From contig NZ_JAFBDB010000001.1 of the NCBI RefSeq assembly GCF_016908015.1, forward strand, positions 1 through 64,000: a DNA stretch of 64,000 nucleotides. The letters are read 5' to 3'. Position numbers and translations under genes: made by a program. Below, piece after piece: positions 18,401-25,550 of this stretch; positions within the stretch are counted from its first letter, which is position 1, and each line of letters opens with the position of its first letter. The notes under the pieces were generated by a model, which saw nothing but the letters and a program-made list of their open reading frames with translations, made no database searches and had not been told where the DNA came from. The stretch is from Clostridium pascui. GTDB taxonomy: Bacteria > Bacillota > Clostridia > Clostridiales > Clostridiaceae.

Positions 18401-18583
18401 GATGCACTTTCTGGTTGTGCTATGGCGGCACTTACCAGCTCACCTATTATCTTAGTAGATAAAAACATGGGTAAGGATTCAGCAGATGGAATAAGATATA
18501 ATCAAAATTTGTTCATTATGAAGTATATACTAGGTGGAGAAGGAGCAGTACCTCAAAGTTTAATAAGGAGTATTTTGAATTAA
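15440..18583 (+). CDS. large secreted protein: beta-propeller, Ig-like domains and three C-terminal CWB2 repeats
   Basis: A 1047-aa protein with TTAGGAG upstream and a signal peptide cleaved around residue 28 (PVKAML). Residues about 40-350 form repeated strand units resembling a YncE-type propeller (PILYMSDSNNKQVIAYNFET, NKLYINGQDFDG). Two Big_5-like Ig domains follow (DEITFEFNKDIVVSDLEGI near 375; VFVSFTENIVPGDRFNQI near 665) around a middle beta region. Residues 755-1047 contain three CWB2 repeats with RLSGQTRYETSIK, SGENFPDALSAG and IFIIGGTGSIS. CWB2 is C-terminal here but N-terminal in the neighbour. It is likely a wall-anchored adhesin or binding protein. A terminator follows directly. 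Confidence 0.88.
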   Translation: MASKNKIISSIIIFLFIFNIAMPVKAMLVVDDVPVQSTFTATEFDLKPFDVVQDKTYPILYMSDSNNKQVIAYNFETGTKKILAMESTPKRLTLNNGELFICLSNDNASEEKKGSIAIIDTETFNTDNPIIKEKFDTDTEPVFINIDKNNYIYIYSGTGYNGTLTSYDRKNKSIVSSVQAHGRSIVINNTLNKLYINGQDFDGYSFSTFVEAYSINNGVMNKIVKNTDTATFPDAFMEISPDDKFIITGTGAAYLCNENNMGDIILKKDLGESMGYIKKTVFDSKNNNFYLADEMIVRVFDSQTMAAIKAYKTNYTIDNIFYYNNRIIALTHNDKGKNYIEMSNTGELLKRPYLIKSSIKNAVNIDIPDEITFEFNKDIVVSDLEGIRLYNVNDKVYVDKEVSAVGNKLIIKTLGNIKNLKNYELRINYKAISDKNGQPLTEYVYTNFSTKAKEDINNKSVEYLIETKIFSSSDTINTSVVIGKNGKIVVEPEVTLKINGDIIIYGELINLGNIEVNGKVYARRDIKDLVNNRDQYAATYFRGENSSINSEIYDKYPSPILYMNPSDNISTDSPNIQVDYALIPNAGLRVHETVAQRDDKPVGRITVGNIKSGDSKIIVSTADELENRMTKELNVHNTSKPLMINGVYPQSNADYSVPLNQEVFVSFTENIVPGDRFNQITVADTNGREEHTAHASIINDENGNPTILKMFSLVKLKYDTEYVLKLPYNAVKSSTGSVMPRDYSVIFRIGSEVTRLSGQTRYETSIKISQEGWYNSPVLVLASGENFPDALSAGPLAKKYDAPLLLSESKNLRSDTEKEIDRLNPKKIFIIGGTGSISKEIENKLISKGIEVERISGKNRYETSMNVAEHMGISEKKGIVLVSGANFPDALSIASYAAYNGLPIILTEKDKLPNGLTKFMSNNLDKTSGKVYIVGGTGVISKALEDSIPFKHQRFSGKNRYETNFEVLSNLEFDFTYTYFSSGLGCADALSGCAMAALTSSPIILVDKNMGKDSADGIRYNQNLFIMKYILGGEGAVPQSLIRSILN

Positions 18584-18585
18584 TT

Positions 18586-18610
18586 TAAGAGCAGAAATGC
18601 TCTTTTTTAT
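18586..18610 (+). terminator. intrinsic terminator of the CWB2 gene pair
   Basis: AAGAGCA pairs with TGCTCTT around a GAAA loop, followed by TTTT. A second hairpin at 18621-18641 (AGCCTCC with GGAAGCT on either side of ACATA) serves the opposing DUF2922 operon. Confidence 0.8.
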
Positions 18611-18683
18611 TTATGCAAAAGAAGCCTCCACATAGGAAGCTCTTTTAACTTTAGGAGAGGTTACAAGGGGATACAGGGATACT

Positions 18684-18899
18684 TTATAATTCTATTCCAG
18701 TTCTTTCTCTGTCTACTATATAAGCACCACTTTTACTAGCTAGATCGCCATCTTTTGTTTCAAAGACATTTTGGGCAATTATAGTGTCCATAAGGGTATT
18801 TGCTTCAGCAGCAGTTACCGCATCTTTTATATTGTTTACTGTGATGCTGGTCTTTTTTCCTCCAACATTTACAAAGGATAAAACTAAACTTTTAGCCAT
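18684..18899 (-). CDS. DUF2922 family protein
   Basis: A 71-aa protein with GGAGGAATGATTT before ATG. SLVLSFVNVGGKKTSITVNN, then DAVTAAEANTLMDTIIAQN and GAYIVDRERTGIEL match the small DUF2922 family, common in Clostridia and Bacilli next to DUF1659 genes. Function unknown. It is the last gene of a minus-strand operon (sigma factor, DUF1659, DUF2922). Its 3' end is duplicated at 13450-13582. Confidence 0.85.
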   Translation of the reverse strand: MAKSLVLSFVNVGGKKTSITVNNIKDAVTAAEANTLMDTIIAQNVFETKDGDLASKSGAYIVDRERTGIEL

Positions 18900-18918
18900 A
18901 AATCATTCCTCCTTTTTA

Positions 18919-19137
18919 TTAGCCTAAAACGCTGTCTTCTTGTTTTTTAGTATATAAAACTGGGTTTTTAAGTACTGGGGATATTGCCTGAGCAACAGCA
19001 TTTAAGGCATCGTCAGTTGCAGCAGTCTTGATTTTGGAGAACCTTTGACTTCCAATGACATCTTTGCCCTCATCATCGGTTCCCACCACATATTCAATAA
19101 TTAAAGACTTTTTAACCATGTCAGCTGTAACAGCCAT
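18919..19137 (-). CDS. DUF1659 family protein
   Basis: The frame allows an ATG at 19161, but AAGGAG lies inside that extension and sets the start at the ATG at 19137, giving 72 aa (MAVTADMVKKSLIIEYVVG). Two strands, QRFSKIKTAATDDALNAVAQ and PVLKNPVLYTKKQEDSV, fit DUF1659. It lies 19 bp ahead of the DUF2922 gene. Function unknown; the pair is often found together with a dedicated sigma factor, as here. Confidence 0.85.
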   Translation of the reverse strand: MAVTADMVKKSLIIEYVVGTDDEGKDVIGSQRFSKIKTAATDDALNAVAQAISPVLKNPVLYTKKQEDSVLG

Positions 19138-19297
19138 ACTATCAACTCCTTTCATAGTCACATCTCAGTTAATTAAGATGTTTCAATATTTAATATGCAG
19201 AAGAGGAGAAAGTGGGAAAAAACCCAGAACAATTTTTTTAGGAGCTAGTAGCTAATATAGAGCTTAGAGGTTAGTGATTAGCGATTGGACAAATTGG

Positions 19298-19867
19298 TTA
19301 CTGGTCACTGGCTGTCCAAGAAACTCTAAGTTTATTAAGCGCCCTCTTCAGCCTATACCTTCCTTGGTTGTAAGTAATGCCATTTATTTTTGCGTATTCC
19401 TTAAGATTTTTCTTCTGGAAGTAAACCCAGTTTATTAGTTCTCTTTCATCCTTATTCAATGATTTTAAGCTTTCTTTAAGCTGCTGACGGGCTTCTTTTT
19501 TGATACAATCCTCTTCTAAATTAAACTTATCTTCAATTCCATCCCCAAGGGTTAATCCATCACTAGTTTCAAATTCCATGCTGTATTCTGCGTTATGCCG
19601 AGCCTCTGGCCTTATTAAATAGTAGAAGTTTCTTTTAACTGAAGCTAGGGCATAATAATTAAAGTTTTTATTATAAGGCTTGTATACTCTTATAGCCTTT
19701 AAAAGGCTTACATATCCAATTTGAATTAAATCCTCCATATCATAGCCCTTTACATAGGTCAGATGGGCTTGTTTTGTAATATAAGGTTTAAAGTAGCTGA
19801 TTAAAGTTTCCAAAGAGGCTTTATCTCCATTTTGAGCACACAGGGCTAATTCCTCTAAGCTTATCAA
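19298..19867 (-). CDS. sigma-70 family RNA polymerase sigma factor (small, TcdR/UviA-like size)
   Basis: A 189-aa protein starting at TTG, with GGGGGA eight bases upstream. Region 2 is clear (YDMEDLIQIGYVSLLKAIRVY near residue 44; NFNYYALASVKRNFYYLI near 70). Region 4 is at the end (LKSLNKDERELINWVYF, then NGITYNQGRYRLKRALNKL). Domain 3 is short or absent. It is 136 bp upstream of DUF1659-DUF2922 on the same strand and probably transcribes them. Plasmid- and phage-borne clostridial sigma factors of this size control toxin or bacteriocin genes; no such target is visible here. Confidence 0.8.
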   Translation of the reverse strand: MISLEELALCAQNGDKASLETLISYFKPYITKQAHLTYVKGYDMEDLIQIGYVSLLKAIRVYKPYNKNFNYYALASVKRNFYYLIRPEARHNAEYSMEFETSDGLTLGDGIEDKFNLEEDCIKKEARQQLKESLKSLNKDERELINWVYFQKKNLKEYAKINGITYNQGRYRLKRALNKLRVSWTASDQ

Positions 19868-20027
19868 TACACATTCCCCCTATAATAAATTCTTTAATGA
19901 GAATTACAATAATAAGATAATTGCGGCATAAGTTTAGCCTCCTCAGAATTTTCACGCAGCCATTTAAGCATGTCCTTGCAGCTGCAGTGTTAAGGATAAT
20001 GTTAAGTCAAAATGGAAAAGGGCCGGC

Positions 20028-20566
20028 TTGAATGTTGACAATTCAAGTTTAAGTTTTAAAAACTATAAGGTATTTAATGACCTTACAAGATACTGCAGAA
20101 ATAAGGCTTTGGTTTATGTAAAAAGATTTAAGGAAATAAGGAATAAAAGACAAAATAGCATAGCATTTTTAGGACAAGTAGGCAGCGGCAAAACTCATTT
20201 ATCCATTGCAATGAATCAGGCGTAAGGGCTTACTATATGCCCTATAGAGATGCAATCACCAAGATAAAGCAAAACATGATGGATGATGAAGTTTATAAAA
20301 AAAGCATGGACAAGTACAAAACATCAGAGCTTTTGATAATAGATGATTTGTTTAAGGGAAAGGTTACAGAATCAGATATCAACATAGTTTTTGAAATAAT
20401 AAATTATACATATTTAAATAATCTTCCCTTAGCAATTTCCAGCGAATACACCATGGAAAAACTTCTTGACTTGGACGAGGCGGTAGGAAGCCGAATTTTT
20501 GAGATGTGCAGGGGAAACGTAGTAGAGGTTCACGGGAAGGAAAATAATTATAGGCTTAAAGATTAG
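20028..20566 (+). pseudogene. DnaC/IstB-like replication ATPase, frameshifted and N-truncated
   Basis: Two frames together make one AAA+ ATPase. The first (20028-20225, TTG start) has Walker A in FLGQVGSGKTHLSIA; the second (from about 20227) has YYMPYRDAITKIKQNMMDD, Walker B in ELLIIDDLFKG and LPLAISSEYTMEKLLD with a sensor region GSRIFEMC. Adding one base after CAGGC at 20220-20222 joins them (QAVRAYYMPYRD). The region before Walker A is only about 50 residues, so the N-terminal part of a phage DnaC is missing. Between it and the sigma gene, 19868-20027 holds only a 25-residue open stretch on the minus strand. A mobile-element relic. Confidence 0.75.
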
Positions 20567-20593
20567 TGCCACCCACATGGCAAGTGGCAAGTT
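20566..20593 (+). repeat. 28-bp palindromic repeat, copy 2
   Basis: It starts at the last base of the DnaC-like stop codon TAG. Sequence is the consensus form. Confidence 0.9.
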
Positions 20594-20626
20594 TAACGAA
20601 AAGCAAAGTTATTGTATAATAGTATG

Positions 20627-20654
20627 GTGCCACCCACATGACAAGTGGCAAGTT
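20627..20654 (+). repeat. 28-bp palindromic repeat, copy 3
   Basis: Same orientation as copy 2, 33 bp on; variant CACATGACAAG in the middle. A TATAAT-like stretch lies between the two copies. Confidence 0.9.
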
Positions 20655-20712
20655 ATGATGATTTAGAGAAAGTGCTTATTTCATAACAATTGACAGAAGG
20701 AGAAGATATAAA

Positions 20713-21516
20713 ATGACGTTTTTAATTCAGTTACTAGCTAAAAGCTTTATAGAAACAGTATATATCTCAGGAATGATTATTTTAGTTGGGTTACTTCTTG
20801 GAGTATTAAGAAATAGTTCTATAAGAAACTTTCAAAGAAGTTTTGGCAGCAAAGCATTAATGATAACAGGGCTTATTGGTGTTCCAATTCATGAACTGAG
20901 CCATGCTTTCTTTGCTGTATTATTCGGACACAAGGTTGATAAGATAAAATTACTTCAAAAACCAGATAAAAATGGGGTAATGGGATATGTACAGCATAGC
21001 TATAACCAAGGCAGCATTTATCAGCAGATAGGGAATTTTTTCATAGGCATAGCTCCTATATTTGGAGGGGTTTTTTCTATAATAGCTTTAATGCGTTTTA
21101 CAATACCACAGGCTTATAACAGGTTTATTTATATCCTAGCAGAAAGTCTCAATATTACAGCATTAAATAAAGGTACAATGGAAGGAATATTAAATTCTTA
21201 TAGAGAGCTTGTAAAGATTATTTTTTCGCTGAAAAACTTTGAAAATCCATACTTTTATTTGTTTTTATTTATATCAATATGTATATCATCCCACATATCA
21301 TTAAGTTATGCAGATATAAAGGGGGCATCTAAAGGATTAGGGATTATATTTTTAATAACAGTTATACTTAATGCTTTAAATTTATCAAAGTATATATTTG
21401 CTGTTGATTTAATAAAGTATAATGTTTTATTGACAGGAGTTTTAATTATAGCTGTAATACTTTCTGCAATAACATTTTTATTAAGCTTGATTTTCACTGG
21501 GATTAAAATGCATTAA
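20713..21516 (+). CDS. integral membrane protein with HExxH zinc-protease-like motif
   Basis: A 267-aa protein with AGAAGGAG before ATG. It has about seven membrane segments. In the second, GVPIHELSHAFFAVLFGHKV (H60, E61, H64) gives the HExxH motif of M50-type site-2 or related membrane metallopeptidases, in the usual helix position. A clear NPDG-like third ligand is not obvious; the following helix has FFIGIAPIFGGVFS, which fits the G-x-x-P region of M50-like proteins. Substrate unknown. The region between residues 65 and 100 (QKPDKNGVMGYVQHSYNQ) would face the cytoplasm. Stand-alone gene with its own signals. Confidence 0.65.
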   Translation: MTFLIQLLAKSFIETVYISGMIILVGLLLGVLRNSSIRNFQRSFGSKALMITGLIGVPIHELSHAFFAVLFGHKVDKIKLLQKPDKNGVMGYVQHSYNQGSIYQQIGNFFIGIAPIFGGVFSIIALMRFTIPQAYNRFIYILAESLNITALNKGTMEGILNSYRELVKIIFSLKNFENPYFYLFLFISICISSHISLSYADIKGASKGLGIIFLITVILNALNLSKYIFAVDLIKYNVLLTGVLIIAVILSAITFLLSLIFTGIKMH

Positions 21517-21620
21517 GATTTATAACAGATTTTTATACTGCATAAGAGAGTAGTTAAACATTCACAAATTTATGCTTATAAGAATAACTTATTAACATAG
21601 TTCTTTATTGGAGGATATGA

Positions 21621-22430
21621 ATGGGATACTATGTTAATGTAGAACCAAATGTTAAAGTTTATGTGGAGGATCTTAATCCCAAAGGGGATAAGACAATTGT
21701 ATTTTTGCACGGCTGGCCTGGAAGCCATGAGTTATTTGAATATCAATTTGATCAGCTTCCAAAGATGGGGTACAGGTGTATCGGAATAGATACTAGAGGA
21801 TTTGGAAAGTCGGATAAGCCTTATGAAGGTTACGACTATAATCGATTAGCGGATGATGTTAGATGTGTAGTTGATGCATTGAAACTTCATGATTTTACTT
21901 TAGCAGGACATTCAACCGGTGGAGCAATAGCTATTCGATACATGGCCCGCCACAAAGGACATGGAGTATCTAAGCTTGCTCTTTTTGCAGCAGCAGCACC
22001 AAGTCTTATTAAGCGCCCAAATTTTCCATATGGTTTAGAAAAGGAAGATGTAATTAAAATTATTCAGGGAACATATACTGATCGTCCTAAAATGCTGAGA
22101 GACTTTGGAGATATATTTTTCTTTCAGTATATAAGTGAATCGTTCTCTCATTGGTTTTTTAACCTGGGATTACAAGCAGCGGGATGGGCAACTGCAGCCG
22201 TTGCTAAGACATGGATAGCTGAGGTATTATTTGACGATTTAAGAAAAATAAATGTTCCAACCTTGATTATTCACGGTATTCATGACAAGGTTGTTCCATT
22301 TGCATTAGGTAAAGTACAAGAGCAGTGCATCAAGAACTCAAAGCTTATACCATTTAAATTCAGCGGCCATGCTTCATTTTACGATGAAAAAGATAAGTTT
22401 AATGAGGAATTGATGAAGTTTATTGATTAG
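21621..22430 (+). CDS. alpha/beta hydrolase
   Basis: A 269-aa protein with TGGAGGATATGA before ATG. The fold signatures are in order: FLHGWPGSHELFEYQ (oxyanion region, about residue 30), RGFGKSDKPYEGYDY, nucleophile elbow AGHSTGG with Ser98, LIIHGIHDKVVPF with the acid, and a late His in FSGHASFYDEKDKF. The pattern resembles chloroperoxidase/esterase-type hydrolases; the substrate cannot be told. A palindromic repeat begins on the last base of the stop codon, followed by a terminator. Confidence 0.85.
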   Translation: MGYYVNVEPNVKVYVEDLNPKGDKTIVFLHGWPGSHELFEYQFDQLPKMGYRCIGIDTRGFGKSDKPYEGYDYNRLADDVRCVVDALKLHDFTLAGHSTGGAIAIRYMARHKGHGVSKLALFAAAAPSLIKRPNFPYGLEKEDVIKIIQGTYTDRPKMLRDFGDIFFFQYISESFSHWFFNLGLQAAGWATAAVAKTWIAEVLFDDLRKINVPTLIIHGIHDKVVPFALGKVQEQCIKNSKLIPFKFSGHASFYDEKDKFNEELMKFID

Positions 22431-22457
22431 TGCCACCCACATGGCAAGTGGCAAGTT
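22430..22457 (+). repeat. 28-bp palindromic repeat, copy 4
   Basis: Overlaps the last base of the hydrolase TAG stop. It is followed within 20 bp by a GGAGCAGA/TCTGCTCC hairpin (22471-22498). Confidence 0.9.
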
Positions 22458-22470
22458 GAGTAGCAATAAA

Positions 22471-22498
22471 AGGAGCAGAATCACCTAAGACTCTGCTC
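22471..22498. terminator. bidirectional terminator hairpin between convergent genes
   Basis: GGAGCAGA and TCTGCTCC pair perfectly around ATCACCTAAGAC. The 3' arm lies inside the last codons of the amidase gene on the minus strand. A near-copy, with GAGCAG and CTGCTTTT arms, follows the repeat at 24418. Confidence 0.7.
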
Positions 22499-23393
22499 CT
22501 AAAAGGGCTTTTTGTATACCCTTGAAAAGTCCTTGGGCAATTTGATCTTGATAACTATCAGAAGATAACAGCCTGTCCTCATCAGGGTTAGACAAAAATC
22601 CCATTTCAATAAGAATTACTGGTACCTTAGACCAATTAAAACCTGTAAGATCCGTTCTAGTTATAATCCCCTTACTCTTCATTCCAACTCGGCTTACCAA
22701 AGTATTAAGAATAATTCTACCATATTTTTTGCTGATGCTGGATATATCTTTTGAATAACCAACACCATCAGGCACTAGCATTGATGCTCCTTTAGCAGAG
22801 GAATCAGTAAAGGAATCAGCATGGATTCTTATAACTAAGTCTGCATTAGTTTTATTCCCCACTTCAGCCCTAGCTATGTTTCCTAAGGATTCATTATTTG
22901 ATGTTCTAGTCATTATTACCTTATACCCAGCTTTACTTAAATAGTTTTTAAGCTTTACAGCAACATTTAAATTTACAACATATTCTGGAGTTCCAGTAGA
23001 TACTCCGGCAGCTCCTCCAACATCCTTTTCTTTCATAACTGTTGAGCCTGGAGCAATAGGTTCTTTTTCTAATGTGGCCTTTCCTCCATGCCCTGCATCA
23101 ATAACTATGACCTTTCTTTTTTTACTCACTTCATTTTTCTTTGTATCTTTTAAAATTTTTATATCAGTGTTAGTTTCTGGTGTGGATTTATTATGATTTT
23201 TCTCTTGTATATCACTATTTATCTGTTTATTAGAATCTGCGCCTGTACTATCTTTTGATTTAGATTCTTTGTTTTGCATGCTTGAAGTAATTATAGAAGC
23301 AGTGCTTTTCTTTAAAATCCCATTACTACAGCCGCTTAAATTTACTATAATAATAGCAGATATAATTAAAGGAAGTATGTATTTTTTAATCAT
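22485..23393 (-). CDS. N-acetylmuramoyl-L-alanine amidase, lipoprotein (CwlD/Amidase_3 type)
   Basis: A 302-aa protein. The N-terminus has a lipoprotein signal ending LSGCSNG, then a lysine/serine-rich linker to about residue 95. The catalytic domain runs from VIVIDAGHGGKATLEK (zinc His) through YVVNLNVAVKLKNYL, VIMTRTSNNESLG, VIRIHADSF (zinc His) to PVILIEMGFLSNPDEDRLL (catalytic Glu). These are the standard Amidase_3 motifs, so it cleaves the stem peptide from muramic acid in peptidoglycan, outside the membrane. The insert between IDAGHGG and the next motif (about 30 residues) is as in CwlD relatives. Divergent from the MqsRA pair. Confidence 0.9.
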   Translation of the reverse strand: MIKKYILPLIISAIIIVNLSGCSNGILKKSTASIITSSMQNKESKSKDSTGADSNKQINSDIQEKNHNKSTPETNTDIKILKDTKKNEVSKKRKVIVIDAGHGGKATLEKEPIAPGSTVMKEKDVGGAAGVSTGTPEYVVNLNVAVKLKNYLSKAGYKVIMTRTSNNESLGNIARAEVGNKTNADLVIRIHADSFTDSSAKGASMLVPDGVGYSKDISSISKKYGRIILNTLVSRVGMKSKGIITRTDLTGFNWSKVPVILIEMGFLSNPDEDRLLSSDSYQDQIAQGLFKGIQKALLGAES

Positions 23394-23456
23394 TTGCTCA
23401 CCTCAAAGGTATTGTAACATGAATTGTTAGGTTTTTACAAATCAGCTATATCTTTT

Positions 23457-23475
23457 AAGGTCTATAAAAAACCTT
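23457..23475. promoter_or_regulatory. inverted repeat, possible MqsA operator
   Basis: AAGGT (23457-23461) and ACCTT (23471-23475) are separated by nine bases, upstream of mqsR. E. coli MqsA binds AACCT/AGGTT-type palindromes. Similarity is limited; a guess from position. Confidence 0.3.
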
Positions 23476-23574
23476 GATATAAAAGTATTATTATATGATA
23501 GCACTTTGTTGAATTTATCCATAATATAAAATATACTGATTATATAACATTATTTCAGGGAAGGACTGATTTGA

Positions 23575-23931
23575 ATGGGGGTTCAATCAACTATACCAGA
23601 AGTAAATAACTTCCTTGAGGAGGTTAAATTTCTTATAAAATCTGGGAATTATGATTTTGTTCCTAGACCTAAGAATAACTTAACGAGTCTTGGTATAAAT
23701 CTAAAAATTGCTTTAGATATTATATTAAAGTTAACATATAAGAACTATTTTAACGGACCTGAACAGGATAATAACCCTAATTTTATAGGATTTATATGGG
23801 AGTTTGGTACAGATGAAGAAATGTATCAAATATATATTAAGTTAAAGATTAAAGACACCAGCAGGGGAGAATTGCTTTGCATTATGGGGTTTCATAAAGC
23901 AGATTCTCCAATTGAATATTCATACAAATAG
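23575..23931 (+). CDS. MqsR-family type II toxin (mRNA interferase)
   Basis: A 118-aa protein with GGGAAGGACTGATTTGA before ATG. The order of elements fits MqsR: IPEVNNFLEEVKFLIKSGNY at the front, a central LGINLKIALDIILKL, then a beta-rich end with DEEMYQIYIKLKIKD and ELLCIMGFHKAD. The family comprises RelE-fold ribonucleases cleaving mRNA at GCU. A gene with a zinc-binding domain and HTH follows 16 bp later, the mqsR-mqsA order. The call relies on that context as well as on the protein. Confidence 0.7.
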   Translation: MGVQSTIPEVNNFLEEVKFLIKSGNYDFVPRPKNNLTSLGINLKIALDIILKLTYKNYFNGPEQDNNPNFIGFIWEFGTDEEMYQIYIKLKIKDTSRGELLCIMGFHKADSPIEYSYK

Positions 23932-23947
23932 GAAAGAGGTGTTAATC

Positions 23948-24418
23948 TTGCAAAAGGAATTATATTGTTATAATTGTGATAAGTACAACACTGTGGATAT
24001 AATAAAAAGAAATGATATATATATAGTGAAGGGTGAGCCCATAGAAATAGAAGTACAGATATGTATTTGTGAAGGCTGCGGTGAAGAATTATTTGATAAG
24101 GAATTAGATGAATTGAATATTGAAAGAGCCTTTGATATATATAGAAAAAAACATGAATTATTATCTCCTGAGGAAATTAAAGCTATTAGGGAGACCTATG
24201 GTTTAAGTCAAGGAGCTTTTTCCAAGCTTTTAAATTGGAAAGAGGTTACTTTAGATCGATATGAGATGGGAGCTATACAAGATAAAGAACACAATAACAC
24301 CCTTATACTTCTTAAGAAGCCAGAGAATATGTTAAATATCTTAGAAAAGAATATTGGTGTTTTGCCGCCTTTAAAAGAAAAGACATTAAGAGAAAAGATA
24401 ACGCAGCTTTTGGAATAG
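23948..24418 (+). CDS. MqsA-type antitoxin with N-terminal zinc finger and C-terminal HTH
   Basis: The frame is open from 23912, but GGAAAGAGGTG (23931-23941) sets TTG at 23948, giving 156 aa. The N-terminal half has two CxxC pairs (CYNC at 7-10; CEGC near 42), as in the MqsA zinc domain that binds the toxin. The C-terminal half, LSPEEIKAIRETYGLSQGAF followed by WKEVTLDRYEMG, is an HTH_3-like DNA-binding domain. It should neutralise the upstream MqsR and repress the operon. A palindromic repeat overlaps the stop codon. Confidence 0.8.
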   Translation: MQKELYCYNCDKYNTVDIIKRNDIYIVKGEPIEIEVQICICEGCGEELFDKELDELNIERAFDIYRKKHELLSPEEIKAIRETYGLSQGAFSKLLNWKEVTLDRYEMGAIQDKEHNNTLILLKKPENMLNILEKNIGVLPPLKEKTLREKITQLLE

Positions 24419-24445
24419 TGCCATCCACATGGCAAGTGGCAAGTT
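24418..24445 (+). repeat. 28-bp palindromic repeat, copy 5
   Basis: Overlaps the last base of the mqsA TAG. ATCC replaces ACCC. Followed by a GAGCAG/CTGCTTTT terminator hairpin at 24461-24487. Confidence 0.9.
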
Positions 24446-24492
24446 TAACAAAATAAAAAGAGCAGGATCACCTAAGATTCTGCTTTTAACTA

Positions 24493-25350
24493 TTAGACTT
24501 TATAATCGTGGGTGGTGTATTTTTTTCCTTTAATTATTTTTGCTATAACAGAAACTAAGATGCTGGTGAGTAGTATTATAGCAATCACTATTATGGAGAA
24601 TGCAATGTCTATTTCTATATGGAACATTAATATGGAAAGTTTTATACCTGTAAATACCAATATTAACGCAACTCCATATTCCACGTATTTAAAGGTATCA
24701 TTTACTTTTACAAGAAGGAAGTATAAGCTTCTTAATCCTAGTATTGCAAAAATATTTGATGTATAGACAATAAATGCATCTGTGGTTATAGAAAATATTG
24801 CAGGGATGGAGTCTATGGCAAATAAAATATCTGTGCCTTCAACAATTACAAGTATTACAAACAGAGGAGTGGCATGAAGCACATTATTTATTTTCACAAA
24901 GAATTTCTCGCCCACAAGATTATCAGTTACAGGAATTATTTTTCTTAGAAGTTTTACCAGTCCGTTGTTTCTGAAGTCATGATTTTCCTCTTCTTGTTTA
25001 AACAGCATTTTAAAGCCACTCATAATTAGTGTAATTCCAAATATATATAGTATCCAGTGGAATTTACTAACTACTGTAACTCCTAAGATTACAAAGATTA
25101 AGCGTAGTACTATTGCACCCATTATCCCATAATTTAATACCCTTCTTTGGTTTCTTGTACTTATTCCAAAGTTTTTAAAAACAAGAATAAATAAAAATAA
25201 ATTATCCAGGCTTAAAATTTGTTCAATAACATAGCCACCTAAAAATTCTAAAGCCTTTTGTTCACCAAATGCAATATAAATTCCTAAGTTAAAACATAAA
25301 GCTAGACAAATCCAAAATACTACCCATTTAAATGCTTGTTTTGTATCTAT
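24493..25350 (-). CDS. TerC family integral membrane protein with ATA in place of the start codon
   Basis: The visible ATG frame begins at 25122 (209 aa), but homology to the two TerC genes at 43939 and 44958 continues upstream without a stop (EFLGGYVIEQILSLDNLFLF) to a codon at 25350-25348. There the paralogs have ATG or TTG and this gene has ATA, six bases after a perfect GGAGGAG. The full product would be 285 aa with about seven helices and the family motif LFAIDSIPAIFSITTDAF. TerC proteins are implicated in metal (Mn) export and tellurite resistance. It is either a start-codon mutant or translated poorly from AUA. Confidence 0.8.
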   Translation of the reverse strand: MDTKQAFKWVVFWICLALCFNLGIYIAFGEQKALEFLGGYVIEQILSLDNLFLFILVFKNFGISTRNQRRVLNYGIMGAIVLRLIFVILGVTVVSKFHWILYIFGITLIMSGFKMLFKQEEENHDFRNNGLVKLLRKIIPVTDNLVGEKFFVKINNVLHATPLFVILVIVEGTDILFAIDSIPAIFSITTDAFIVYTSNIFAILGLRSLYFLLVKVNDTFKYVEYGVALILVFTGIKLSILMFHIEIDIAFSIIVIAIILLTSILVSVIAKIIKGKKYTTHDYKV

Positions 25351-25493
25351 ATTAAACTCCTCCCTTCAATTCTTTTCTTTAGTAATGAAGGATGGCTTGA
25401 TATACATATTTCCACCTACATTAATAAAACTACTTAGTTATCACATAGATATTTTTATGTGAGATTATTATTTTTTATGATAAAAAAAGAAAA

Positions 25494-25521
25494 GTGCCAC
25501 CCACGTGGCAAGTGGCAAGTT
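25494..25521 (+). repeat. 28-bp palindromic repeat, copy 6
   Basis: CACGTGG variant in the centre. It lies between TerC and the flavodoxin-like gene (both minus strand). Confidence 0.9.
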
Positions 25522-25550
25522 GAAAAAATTTGCTTAAAAAAGCATAAGCA

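Noticed and set aside
19895-20000. 25-residue minus-strand ORF (MLKWLRENSEEAKLMPQLSY)
   Set aside because: No start signal and too short to call; may be debris of the same mobile element as the DnaC-like gene.
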